From contig JAJPYN010000016.1 of the NCBI GenBank assembly GCA_021204905.1, positions 1-64,000 of the forward strand: a DNA stretch of 64,000 nucleotides, in the 5' to 3' direction. Under the pieces are notes generated by a model. The model saw nothing but the letters and a program-made list of their open reading frames with translations. It was not told the origin of the DNA and ran no database searches. Below, one piece after another: positions 18,349-26,463 of this stretch. The stretch is from Prevotella sp. (GTDB lineage Bacteria > Bacteroidota > Bacteroidia > Bacteroidales > Bacteroidaceae). How positions within the stretch are numbered: the first letter of the stretch is position 1; every line of letters begins with the position of its first letter. The translations under genes and the position numbers were made by a program.

Positions 18349-18604
18349 CGTCCGCAGAAGTTATCACACATGCCGTAAGCTCAGCCCGCCCCGCCCGCGC
18401 AGGAGCGAGGGGTTGTCGGGATTGCAAAGGTAATAATTACCGCCGTGATTCACACCGGCCGCGGGCTATTTTCTCGAAAAGGGGCGCCTTTCGCGGCGCG
18501 ATGTAACAAGAATGTTAAATTTTTGCGCCGTGATGTAGCTTTAAAGCAAGGAAAACAGGGGAAAATGAAACATAAATGTTCTACTTTGTAACATTTCGCG
18601 CCGG
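18349..18604. other. Intergenic region between the GT4 gene and pgpA
   Basis: It holds a minus-strand -7 element TACCTTTG (18432-18425) for the GT4 gene. A GC-rich hairpin, GCGCC...GGCGC, near 18484-18502 is followed on the minus strand by CCCTTTTC and may end the pgpA transcript. Nothing coding was seen. Confidence 0.5.
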
Positions 18605-19150
18605 TTAAAACAGCAGGTCGTGAAGCCGCTCTACAACGTGGAGATAGCGCAGGGCGAGGGTGATGATTGCGGCGTAGGCACCGGCGAGAGCGTCGTCGAG
18701 CATGCAGCCCCAACCGCCGTGGATGTTCTCGTCAATCCATTTGCAGCCAAGGGGTTTCGTGATGTCGATGATGCGGAATAACGCGAAGGCGATGACGGCG
18801 AGCCACACCGCGACATAACTTGGTGCAGCGACATACTGCACGGCGAGGAGCGCCACCCACGTCCCGAAATACTCGTCAATCACTACCGCCCGCGGGTCGG
18901 CGCCCCAGTACCTTTCCATCACATTATCGGTCCACACGCCGAGCAATAGCGACCCGACGACAAGCAGAATCGTCGCGATGAGAAGCATGAGGGGCGAAAG
19001 GAAGAAATATAGCGCGAGCCAAATGATTAATGCCACCAAAGCCCCTGCCGTTCCGGGCGCGACAGGCACGAAGCCCGCGCCGAAGCCTGTAGAGAGGACG
19101 ACGTGCAGCCACGGCGCCTCGCCCAATTGCCGGTTGTTGTTATTGCTCAT
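18605..19150 (-). CDS. pgpA: Phosphatidylglycerophosphatase A
   Basis: 181 residues. It shows the PgpA pattern: STGFGAGFVPVAPGTAGAL near the N-terminus, VIDEYFGTWVAL in the middle and the C-terminal WGCMLDDALAGAYAA, with four membrane segments. It removes phosphate from phosphatidylglycerol phosphate in the inner membrane to make phosphatidylglycerol. The length is normal for the family. The 34-bp repeat array lies directly upstream. Confidence 0.93.
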   Translation of the reverse strand: MSNNNNRQLGEAPWLHVVLSTGFGAGFVPVAPGTAGALVALIIWLALYFFLSPLMLLIATILLVVGSLLLGVWTDNVMERYWGADPRAVVIDEYFGTWVALLAVQYVAAPSYVAVWLAVIAFALFRIIDITKPLGCKWIDENIHGGWGCMLDDALAGAYAAIITLALRYLHVVERLHDLLF

Positions 19151-19163
19151 TCGATTACCTAAA

Positions 19164-19367
19164 TTGTTAGCTGCTACTACGAAATTTATTAGCTAAATTG
19201 TTAGTTGCTACTACGTGATTTATTAAGTAAATTCTTAGTTGCTACTATGAAATTTATTAGCTTAGTTGTTAGTTGCTACTACGAAATTCATTAAGTAAAT
19301 TGTTAGTTGCTACCAACTATTTCATTAATTTAATTGTCAGTTGCCGATGCTTATTTTATTACTTTAA
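19164..19367. repeat. 34-bp tandem repeat, six copies
   Basis: Six head-to-tail units of exactly 34 bp start at 19164, 19198, 19232, 19266, 19300 and 19334. The consensus begins TTGTTAGTTGCTACTACGAA and ends in ATTTATTAAGTAAA-like sequence. Copies 1-4 are close; 5 and 6 diverge. They fill the whole gap between the calcium ATPase stop and the pgpA start, so they would be in the pgpA leader. There are no spacers, so this is not a CRISPR. Confidence 0.95.
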
Positions 19368-19372
19368 TTTCT

Positions 19373-22267
19373 TCATAACTCATTGGCAGTCAAGCGTTTC
19401 AGCAGGCTCCACCCCTCGCGGATCCACAGCACGAGCGACGAGAGCGCCACTATCACGACGAAGTCCGCCACGCCGTGCGGATGGTTGCCGAGCCGCGCAA
19501 CTTCGGCACTATGGAACATCGGGGCGACGTTGAAGAAGTCGTACCCCGCCTCGACGATGAGCAGCTGTCCGATGACGATTATCGTTACGATGGCCAGGAA
19601 GCCGGTGCTTAATTTCAGAGAGAAGATGCTCTTGCCGGTGTAGAACGAGCGGGCGTTGAACATATACCAGAAATGCGTCCACACGAAGATGGAGAAGAGC
19701 AGCGTCTGCTCGTAGGGCGTGATGCCGTTTGCCGCGCCGAGATGCAAGTGCAGGAAGTCCGCCATCGACGTGATGTCGGTGTGCTCGAAGATATAGAGCA
19801 GGACGAGCAGCATAAGGAAGAACGCCGTGCCGACGCCGATGATGTTGAGTGTCATATCCTTGCCGAGGATGAAGGCGTTGCGGTCGCGCGGTTTGGAGAG
19901 CATTACTTTCTTCGTCGGCGGCAACGAGGACAGCGCCATCGCGCCGAAGGTGTCCATGATGAGGTTCACCCAAAGCATTTGTGTTACGGTCAAGGGTGTT
20001 GCCGTGCCCATAAACGCGCCGGCAAGTACGATGAGGCACGCCGAGACGTTAACCGTCAGTTGGAACAGCAGGAAGCGCTGGATATTTTGATAGAGCGAGC
20101 GTCCCCACATCACGGCGCGGTTGATGCTCGTAAACGAGTTGTCGACGATTGTGATGTCCGACGCGCTCTTTGCCACCGCCGTGCCGTCGCCCATCGAGAT
20201 GCCGACGTGTGCCGTGTTGAGTGCCGGCGCGTCATTGGTGCCGTCGCCTGTTACCGCCACGACGTGTCCGTTGGCTTGCAGCGCTTCGACGAGGCGCTTC
20301 TTGTCCATCGGACGGGCGCGGGCGATGAGTTTCAGTTTCTCGACGCGCTGCCGCAGTTCATCGTCGTTCAAAAGAGCCATTTCCTGTCCGGTGATGACGC
20401 AATCGGCATCGTCGGTGTCGGTGAGCAGACCGATTTGCCGCGCTATCTCGCGTGCGATGCCGGGTGTGTCGCCCGTTACGATTTTCACCTCGATACCCGC
20501 CGTCATACATTCCTTGACGGCAGCCGGCACATCCTCGCGGACGGGGTCGGAGATGGCCGCAATGCCGAGGAAAATAAGGTTTTTCGCTACTATCTTACCG
20601 TCGGAAATAGCCGTTTCGCCGTCGTCTAAAATCTGGTACGCGAAGCCGAGGGTGCGCATGGCGCGGCATTGATAGTCGGCCAAATCCTTCTCGATGGCGT
20701 CCTTTTTTACGCCGCCGGCGATGCTCTTGCACATTGCCAGCACGATCTCCGGCGCACCTTTCACATAGACAACGTTCTTGCCGCTCACCGCCGAGCGCAC
20801 CACCGTTGCCATGTATTTCCGTTCGGTGGAGAACTGCAATTCCTGCACAACGTTGCAACCGGCGCGCAGTTCCTCGTAATCGATGCCGGCAGCGCGCAAC
20901 CACAGCAGCAGCGCACCCTCCGTCGGGTTGCCCACCACCGTCGGCATTGCTTTCGACGTGTCAAGGTCGGCTGTGGCGTTCACGGCGATGCCTTCTTCGA
21001 TGTATCTTTTTATCTCGTCCGAAGGCTTTGTTTTAGAGTTAAGTGCATAGAAATCAGCGCTTTCCACCTTCATCTGGTTCTTCGTCAGCGTACCTGTCTT
21101 GTCAGTGCAAATCACCGTCGTGGCGCCCATCGTCTCGCACGCGTGCATCTTGCGCACGAGGTTATTGGTCTTGAACATACGCCGCATGCTGAACGCCAAG
21201 CTGAGCGTTACCGCCATCGGCAAACCCTCGGGAACGGCAACAACCACTAACGTAACCGCGATCATAAATGTTTGCAACGTGTAAGCCAACAGCTCCGGCA
21301 GCATACCCGACGGCATCAGGAACACGTGGAGGAGCAGCACGCCGCCGATGAACACTGCGAAGAACGCCGCAATAGAAAGGATGCACGCCCATTTGGGGAA
21401 CGACTTGAACTTCTTTACAACGAGCCAGAAGAAGATTGCCGTAGGTATCAAAAGCAGCCACGCGCGCCAGTCGAAATTGAAGTAAACGAACAGTTTTGCA
21501 ACGATTATTATGCCCGCGATGGAATAGCTCATGTCGGAGATCCAACCGCCGAGACGGTCGAGCTGAATGCTGAGCGGCGTCTTCACGCTGTCGTCGATTT
21601 GCGCGGCTTCCATCAGTTTGCCGCTCTCCGTCGCGTCGCCCACCGTCTCCACCTGCATCACGCCGTGGCCGTCCATCACCTTCGTGCCGCGCAGGACATG
21701 GTTTGAAGGGAATGTCGCGTCGGGGTCGAACTCGCTTTCCTTCGTTGTCTTATGGCAAATCAACTCGCCCGTGAGCGTCGATTCGTCCACCTCCATCTCT
21801 ACAGCGCGCAGCAGAATGCCGTCGGCCGGCACCTCCGCACCGGTGTTCAAAATCACCACGTCGCCCACAACGATATCCTTCTTCGGCACCATCGTCGTAA
21901 CGCCGTTGCGCACCACCTCGACAGGCTCCTCGTCGTTGATCTGGCTGAGCAGCTCGAACTCTTTCCCGGCCAGCCGCTCGAAGTTAAACGCAAGGCCCGT
22001 GGCGAGCAAGATGGCGATGAAGATGCCGATGGGCTCGAAGAAAACGGTGGCCGCCGCGTCGAGACCGTAATACTCGTAGCACGAGATGCCTATCGACAAA
22101 AATCCCGCTATCAGCAAAATTATAATTAGCGGATCGCGGAATTTCAAGGCGTATTGTTTCCAAAGCGGGGTCTTCTCCGGCGGCGTGAGCAGATTGGCCC
22201 CGTGCCGCGCGCGGCTTTCTTCCACTTGCCTCTCGGTGAGCCCTTTGAAATGTTGCTGTTGCACCAT
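19373..22267 (-). CDS. Calcium-translocating P-type ATPase (PMCA type)
   Basis: 964 residues from the ATG at 22267 (MVQQQHFKGLTERQ...), preferred over a start at 22330 whose extra 21 residues do not match the family. It has an N-terminal cation-ATPase domain, the actuator domain with TGE (ESTLTGE), the phosphorylation motif ICTDKTGTLTKNQ, the ATP-binding KGAPE, the hinge GDGTNDAPAL, and about ten membrane helices including VAVPEGLPMAVTLSLAF (the PEGLP calcium-site helix). Expected to expel Ca2+ from the cytoplasm using ATP. PMCA-type ATPases are common in Bacteroidales. Transcribed ahead of, and possibly with, pgpA. Confidence 0.93.
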   Translation of the reverse strand: MVQQQHFKGLTERQVEESRARHGANLLTPPEKTPLWKQYALKFRDPLIIILLIAGFLSIGISCYEYYGLDAAATVFFEPIGIFIAILLATGLAFNFERLAGKEFELLSQINDEEPVEVVRNGVTTMVPKKDIVVGDVVILNTGAEVPADGILLRAVEMEVDESTLTGELICHKTTKESEFDPDATFPSNHVLRGTKVMDGHGVMQVETVGDATESGKLMEAAQIDDSVKTPLSIQLDRLGGWISDMSYSIAGIIIVAKLFVYFNFDWRAWLLLIPTAIFFWLVVKKFKSFPKWACILSIAAFFAVFIGGVLLLHVFLMPSGMLPELLAYTLQTFMIAVTLVVVAVPEGLPMAVTLSLAFSMRRMFKTNNLVRKMHACETMGATTVICTDKTGTLTKNQMKVESADFYALNSKTKPSDEIKRYIEEGIAVNATADLDTSKAMPTVVGNPTEGALLLWLRAAGIDYEELRAGCNVVQELQFSTERKYMATVVRSAVSGKNVVYVKGAPEIVLAMCKSIAGGVKKDAIEKDLADYQCRAMRTLGFAYQILDDGETAISDGKIVAKNLIFLGIAAISDPVREDVPAAVKECMTAGIEVKIVTGDTPGIAREIARQIGLLTDTDDADCVITGQEMALLNDDELRQRVEKLKLIARARPMDKKRLVEALQANGHVVAVTGDGTNDAPALNTAHVGISMGDGTAVAKSASDITIVDNSFTSINRAVMWGRSLYQNIQRFLLFQLTVNVSACLIVLAGAFMGTATPLTVTQMLWVNLIMDTFGAMALSSLPPTKKVMLSKPRDRNAFILGKDMTLNIIGVGTAFFLMLLVLLYIFEHTDITSMADFLHLHLGAANGITPYEQTLLFSIFVWTHFWYMFNARSFYTGKSIFSLKLSTGFLAIVTIIVIGQLLIVEAGYDFFNVAPMFHSAEVARLGNHPHGVADFVVIVALSSLVLWIREGWSLLKRLTANEL

Positions 22268-22458
22268 AAAAAAATGCCTTAAAAAGTCTGCTTTATCTTG
22301 AAAACCAGCCGCGAAGGTACGCATTTCCAAGCAAAAAAACGCAAGAAAGCAAGAAAATAAGTCAAAGCCCGACGTTCCGCGAAAGCCCTTCCGGCAATTG
22401 CCAGCGGCAACGCCCGTGCGCGAAAGGCCGAATGCAAAGTATTTTTATTTCACATTTG
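22268..22458. other. Gap upstream of the calcium ATPase gene
   Basis: A minus-strand TACCTTCG (22319-22312) near the ATPase start is one base from the -7 consensus. No gene or strong structure was seen before the RNA B promoter. Confidence 0.4.
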
Positions 22459-22489
22459 TTTGCGCATTGCGATTTTCTGCCTGCCTTTG
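22459..22489 (+). promoter_or_regulatory. Putative promoter of RNA B
   Basis: TTTG (22459-22462), a 19-nt spacer, TGCCTTTG (22482-22489). This is one base from TTTG-N19-TAnnTTTG and would start a transcript of about 240 nt ending at the terminator near 22735. Confidence 0.55.
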
Positions 22490-22542
22490 CAGCCGCATTT
22501 GGTCTTTGTGCCTTGTGCGAGACATATTAGACGAGCGCATTT

Positions 22543-22735
22543 TTAGCTTTATTCCGACTGCGTAAAATTGGACACTTTACAAAGTTGAGCGGAATAGAGA
22601 GAACGGTGTTCTTCCTTGGTGTCCCGGTTACGGGATTCATCCAAGTGGGGTTATCCTTTTCCTTATTTCCTTAACACGGGAGTCCAACCCTACGCAGTAA
22701 GAATGAGGCAAGAATGTTGGCCTCACTTTTCTTTT
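22543..22735 (+). ncRNA. Structured RNA B, related to RNA A, with intrinsic terminator
   Basis: TTAGCTTTATTC (22543-22554) leads into a closing stem ACTGCGTA (22557-22564) plus TTGGAC (22568-22573), paired with GTCCAA (22682-22687) plus TACGCAGT (22691-22698). Inside is a hairpin CTTGG...TCCCG-gtta-CGGGA...CCAAG (22615-22645). A terminator TGAGGC / GCCTCA with a T-rich tail follows. Upstream GACATA-(T)TAGA-AGCG and TTAGCTTTATTC, the AAAATTGG after the first arm, and the GTCC...AA-CC 3' arm are shared with RNA A, so the two are members of one family. Confidence 0.75.
22704..22735 (+). terminator. Intrinsic terminator of RNA B
   Basis: TGAGGC (22704-22709) / GCCTCA (22720-22725), then CTTTTCTTTT. 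It lies 75 nt upstream of the next ATG. Confidence 0.85.
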
Positions 22736-22809
22736 ATGCCCCAACCGAAATGAATGAATCAACGCTTCTGCCGGGCCAGCAGTTGCACGAAACAAAACAA
22801 AACATTACT

Positions 22810-23307
22810 ATGAAAAAGAATTTTGCATTCTTCTTTTGCATGCTGGGAGCATTATCGCTTCCCGTGCTGTTCACCTCCTGCGGCGATGATGATGACGATG
22901 ACGGCGGCGGCGGAAGCAGCGGCTCGTCAAAGTATTCGCTTGTAGGTACGTGGTCGACGACGTTCGCAGACAACACCACAGTCAGTTTCACCTTTAAAGA
23001 CGGCGGAACGGGTACGAGTACTTTGAAGAAAGGTTCCACGAGCCTAACGCGGAACTTCAAGTACTCCATTATGTCGACATCAAACAGCAAATCGTATGAT
23101 TCGTCAGCCGGCGGTTACCAAACCACTTATGTGTACAGCGTGGCGTTTGATTGGACAACTATCGACAGCGATTACAGAAGCGACAGCATTTACAAAGGCT
23201 ATGACTTCCTCTTTGAATCCAACTGGTGGGATATTGAGGTGTACGATTATCCGTCCACAAATAACATGTATATGTGGTGGTATGGCTATGTCCTTGAAAA
23301 GCAATAA
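22810..23307 (+). CDS. Small lipoprotein with a lipocalin-like domain
   Basis: 165 residues from the ATG at 22810. The in-frame extension back to 22714 overlaps the RNA B terminator and is not used. The signal peptide ends in a lipobox, LFTSC (Cys about residue 21), followed by an acidic Asp run and a Gly/Ser linker that would favour surface export of the lipoprotein. The rest begins LVGTWSTTF, the GxW start of lipocalin-like beta-barrels. Ligand unknown. No clear promoter separates it from RNA B, so readthrough of that terminator may control it. Confidence 0.75.
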   Translation: MKKNFAFFFCMLGALSLPVLFTSCGDDDDDDGGGGSSGSSKYSLVGTWSTTFADNTTVSFTFKDGGTGTSTLKKGSTSLTRNFKYSIMSTSNSKSYDSSAGGYQTTYVYSVAFDWTTIDSDYRSDSIYKGYDFLFESNWWDIEVYDYPSTNNMYMWWYGYVLEKQ

Positions 23308-23368
23308 CTTCAATAATTAAACATAACTCTCTTAGCAGAAAATCATTCAACAACAAAACATTTTTAGT

Positions 23369-24214
23369 ATGAAATCAAATTTGAAGAGATGCCTTATGGC
23401 ATTGGCGTTCGTCGTGGTGAGCGCGCTGTCGTTCGCCCAGACGAAAATCATCACTCACGTTGTGGCGAGCGGCGAGACGCTTGAGACGATTGCGCAACGC
23501 TACAACACGACGGTGGAGACGCTCACCGCCATCAACCCCGACGCGGCCGAGGCCATCTACGTGGGCATGGAGGTGAAAATCCCCGTAACGGTTGTGGAAA
23601 GCGTGCCGGAGACCGTGACTGAGGAAACCGTTGTGACAGAGCCTGAGAACACCGTTGCGCCCGAAGCCGTGAGCACAAGCACAGAAGAGAATCTTACTCG
23701 ATGGGATGTGGCATATCGCCTCGCTGCGGGCTATTTGACGAAGCCGAGCGGCTTGGAACTTCAGGCTTCGATAGGTGCTAAATACGTTCCTATCAAACAA
23801 GTCTACGTGGCTCTGATGGCCGGTTACATGTTTTCGGACCAGTTTAAGTCTAACACATACGAGGCTGATTTCGTAACTATCCCGCTTGAGATTGGCGGAC
23901 ATTTCAAACTGCCTAACGCGCATTACATCAGTCCTTACATCGGTTTTGACTTTAATATCTGCGTTCACGCGTCTTTCAATTTGGACACTAAAGGCATGGA
24001 TTCGGACACGAAAAAGTATCTGAAAGACTATTACAAGGAATTGGATAAGGACCTCAGGGGAAAGCTCTGTGCCGACTTCCGTCTTGGCGTGAAGTACAGC
24101 CTGAACTCGAATGCCGCACTCGGAGTGTCGATGGTGATTCCGATGAACGACAACCAGAAGGGTTTAGTCAGCTCGAGCGTCTACCCGGAAATTTGTATTG
24201 ACACCTGTTTCTAA
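23369..24214 (+). CDS. LysM-domain outer-membrane beta-barrel protein
   Basis: 281 residues. A signal peptide (about 1-23, ...ALSFAQT) is followed by one LysM domain at about 28-72 (VVASGETLETIAQRYNTTVETLTAINP...VGMEVKIPV), which binds peptidoglycan, then a Val/Glu-rich linker. From about residue 110 comes an eight-strand-type outer-membrane barrel ending in Phe (IDTCF). It probably ties the outer membrane to the cell wall. It lies 61 nt after the lipoprotein gene and may share its transcript. Confidence 0.8.
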   Translation: MKSNLKRCLMALAFVVVSALSFAQTKIITHVVASGETLETIAQRYNTTVETLTAINPDAAEAIYVGMEVKIPVTVVESVPETVTEETVVTEPENTVAPEAVSTSTEENLTRWDVAYRLAAGYLTKPSGLELQASIGAKYVPIKQVYVALMAGYMFSDQFKSNTYEADFVTIPLEIGGHFKLPNAHYISPYIGFDFNICVHASFNLDTKGMDSDTKKYLKDYYKELDKDLRGKLCADFRLGVKYSLNSNAALGVSMVIPMNDNQKGLVSSSVYPEICIDTCF

Positions 24215-24285
24215 GGCAAGTTAAACCAAATGTACAGAATGGGCGGAAAATAATCCCATGACAAAGTAAGCTCATTATTGAAGGG

Positions 24286-24325
24286 GTGCGGGGGCGATGT
24301 GAATTGCTTCCGCACTCTGCTTTTT
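24286..24325 (+). terminator. Possible terminator after the LysM barrel gene
   Basis: GTGCGG (24286-24291) pairs with CCGCAC (24310-24315), followed after five bases by TTTTT. Confidence 0.5.
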
Positions 24326-24394
24326 ATCCCTCGCTTTAATTCGCGCAAAGTATGTTGCCTTGCCTTGCGTCGCGGGCGAAAAGGGCGCGAATTG

Positions 24395-24425
24395 TTTGGC
24401 GTTCGGCGGCGAATTGTTAACTTTG
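24395..24425 (+). promoter_or_regulatory. Consensus promoter of dgt, giving a nearly leaderless mRNA
   Basis: TTTG (24395-24398), 19 nt, TAACTTTG (24418-24425). This is an exact consensus. The start of transcription would fall at about 24430-24432, on the start codon itself. Confidence 0.75.
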
Positions 24426-24431
24426 CCAATG

Positions 24432-25769
24432 ATGAACTGGCAGGAACTCATTTCAAACATCCGGCTCGGGCAGGAGCAGAAGCACGCGGAACGTTTCGAC
24501 GACCGTTCGGAGTTCAAGCGCGACTACGACCGCCTGATTTTCTCCGCGCCGTTCCGCCGTCTGCAAAACAAGACGCAGGTGTTCCCGCTGCCCGGCAGTA
24601 TCTTCGTGCACAACCGTCTGACGCACTCGCTCGAGGTGGCGTCCGTGGGCATGTCGCTCGGCAACGATGCAGCGAAAATCTTAAAGCAGCGCCGCCCCGA
24701 GCTCGCCGGCACGCTCTTCGAGGAAATCGGCACCATCGTCGCCACGGCCTGCCTCGCGCACGACATGGGCAACCCGCCGTTCGGTCATTCCGGCGAGAAG
24801 GCCATCCGCTCGTTTTTCACCGAGGGCGAAGGCGCGCGTTTGAAGGAGAAACTATCGCCGGAGATATGGGCCGACGTAACGCATTTCGAGGGCAACGCCA
24901 ACGCTTTCCGCCTCCTTGCCCACCGCTTCAAAGGCCGTCGCGAGGGCGGCTTCGTGATGACCTATTCCACGCTGGCGTCGATCGTGAAATACCCTTACAG
25001 CTCGCTCGCAGCAGGGCAAAAGGGCAAGTTCGGGTTCTTCAGTGAAGAGCAGGAGGTTTATGAGAAAATCGCGCGCAAGCTCGGCATAACGCGGCTCAGC
25101 GGCGAGGGCGAACCCGTCGTCTACGCGCGCCATCCGCTGGTCTATCTTGTCGAGGCCGCCGACGATATTTGCTACGAAGTGATGGACCTTGAAGACGCTT
25201 TCAAACTCAAAATCGTCAGTTACGACGAGGCGACGGCTCTGCTGAAAAATTTCTTCGACGACGAGATGAAAACGCGAATTGAAAAGCGGATTAAAGAGGA
25301 AGGCATCTCGGACGAAAACGAACAGGTGAGCTACCTCCGCGCGCGCGTCATAGGCATCCTTGTCGGCCTTTGTACAAAGGCGTTCGTCGACAATGAGGAG
25401 GCCATCCTAAGCGGCGAGAAAGTGAGGAGTCTCATCGAACTCATTCCCGAAAAAACGCGCGCGGCATATAGCCTTTTGCAGGACATCTCGCAAAGAAAGA
25501 TCTACCGCTCGAAACCCGTGCTCGACATCGAACTCTCAGGTTACAAGATAATGGAGACGCTCATGGAGCAGATGACCAAAGCCGCCGTGCACCCCGACCG
25601 GTTCTACTCCCGCCAGCTCATCAGCCGCGTCTCGAACCAGTACGACATCGCCGCCGGCAACCTCGGCACGCGCATCCTCGCCGTGCTCGACTACATCTCC
25701 GGCATGACCGACATCTACGCGCTCGACGTCTACCAGAAAATCAGCGGCATCTCGTTGCCGAAAGTCTGA
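24432..25769 (+). CDS. dgt: Deoxyguanosinetriphosphate triphosphohydrolase (dGTPase)
   Basis: 445 residues from the ATG at 24432 (MNWQELISNIRLGQEQ), chosen over earlier frame positions because family members begin this way and the promoter sits just upstream. The HD-type metal site is visible: RLTHSLEVASVG, then AHDMGNPPFGHSGEKA. It hydrolyses dGTP to deoxyguanosine and triphosphate, shaping the dNTP pool and sometimes limiting phage. The last 19 bp of the gene are repeated at 26187-26205. Confidence 0.95.
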   Translation: MNWQELISNIRLGQEQKHAERFDDRSEFKRDYDRLIFSAPFRRLQNKTQVFPLPGSIFVHNRLTHSLEVASVGMSLGNDAAKILKQRRPELAGTLFEEIGTIVATACLAHDMGNPPFGHSGEKAIRSFFTEGEGARLKEKLSPEIWADVTHFEGNANAFRLLAHRFKGRREGGFVMTYSTLASIVKYPYSSLAAGQKGKFGFFSEEQEVYEKIARKLGITRLSGEGEPVVYARHPLVYLVEAADDICYEVMDLEDAFKLKIVSYDEATALLKNFFDDEMKTRIEKRIKEEGISDENEQVSYLRARVIGILVGLCTKAFVDNEEAILSGEKVRSLIELIPEKTRAAYSLLQDISQRKIYRSKPVLDIELSGYKIMETLMEQMTKAAVHPDRFYSRQLISRVSNQYDIAAGNLGTRILAVLDYISGMTDIYALDVYQKISGISLPKV

Positions 25770-25770
25770 A
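25752..25770 (+). repeat. 19-bp direct repeat, first copy (dgt 3' end)
   Basis: TCGTTGCCGAAAGTCTGAA covers the last codons and stop of dgt. An identical copy lies at 26187-26205. Between them are about 416 bp rich in palindromic repeats. Confidence 0.9.
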
Positions 25771-26463
25771 AGAGGGAAAAGAATTTATTTAGACTAAGTA
25801 ATATCAGACCTCGAAGGCTCATGCAAAGTCAAGAGGTTGTGATAGGCATGCTCCGCGCGCAGCGTGTGCCGTGGGAAATGTCGTGATATGTGTATGTTAA
25901 ACAAAGTAATATCAGACCTCGTAGAGGTCGCAATAAGGTTAGCCCCACGTTTTTACGTGGGGTAAGGCGAATAAGTAATTAACAACGTCGGAGACGTTGC
26001 ATAAGGATAGCACAAATAGTATGTAAACTAAATTCCCGACGCGGAATATCAAGGTTGTCCTTATGCAACGTCTCCGACGTTGAGGTATTCTTGCGTCTTT
26101 TCCCCACGTAAAAACGTGGGGCTAACCCTATTCAACGTCTCCGACGTTTATAAATGGCGACAGTTCACTTGCACGTAATCGACTTGTCGTTGCCGAAAGT
26201 CTGAAGAAAAATTTACAGGCTTTTCGAAATAACCATTATATCGCGTACCTTCGGCACGCAGAAATCTAATGGCACATCTTACCGAGGGCTAAAGCCCCCG
26301 GCTACTCCTATGCTGCCCCTTCGGGGCGCTCTTTGCCTCTCGAGTTGCCTGCTCGTGCAAGTATAAAGGCGTGCCGGAGGTACGCGATAAGAGTAACCGC
26401 GGGTTTTAACCCGTGGAATAAGGACGTAGTAGTAAATCGCGTGCCGACAGGTACGCAACATCC
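25771..26463. repeat. Second cluster of palindromic intergenic repeats
   Basis: It contains two copies of AGTAATATCAGACCTCG (near 25796 and 25904) and GACCTC-gta-GAGGTC. CCCCACGTTTTTACGTGGGG appears at about 25942 and, in the other orientation, 26103. AACGTCGGAGACGTT copies lie near 25985, 26068 and 26132. CCGAGGGCTAAAGCCCCCGG is at about 26281. GCGTACCTTCGGCAC-type elements are near 26240, 26373 and 26440. These are the same families as in 1-470. No gene was seen. Confidence 0.85.
26187..26205 (+). repeat. 19-bp direct repeat, second copy
   Basis: Perfect duplicate of the dgt 3' end, stop codon included, lying inside non-coding DNA. Confidence 0.9.

Noticed and set aside
19164..19367. Possible CRISPR array
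   Set aside because: The 34-bp units are directly adjacent with no unique spacers, and no cas genes are present.
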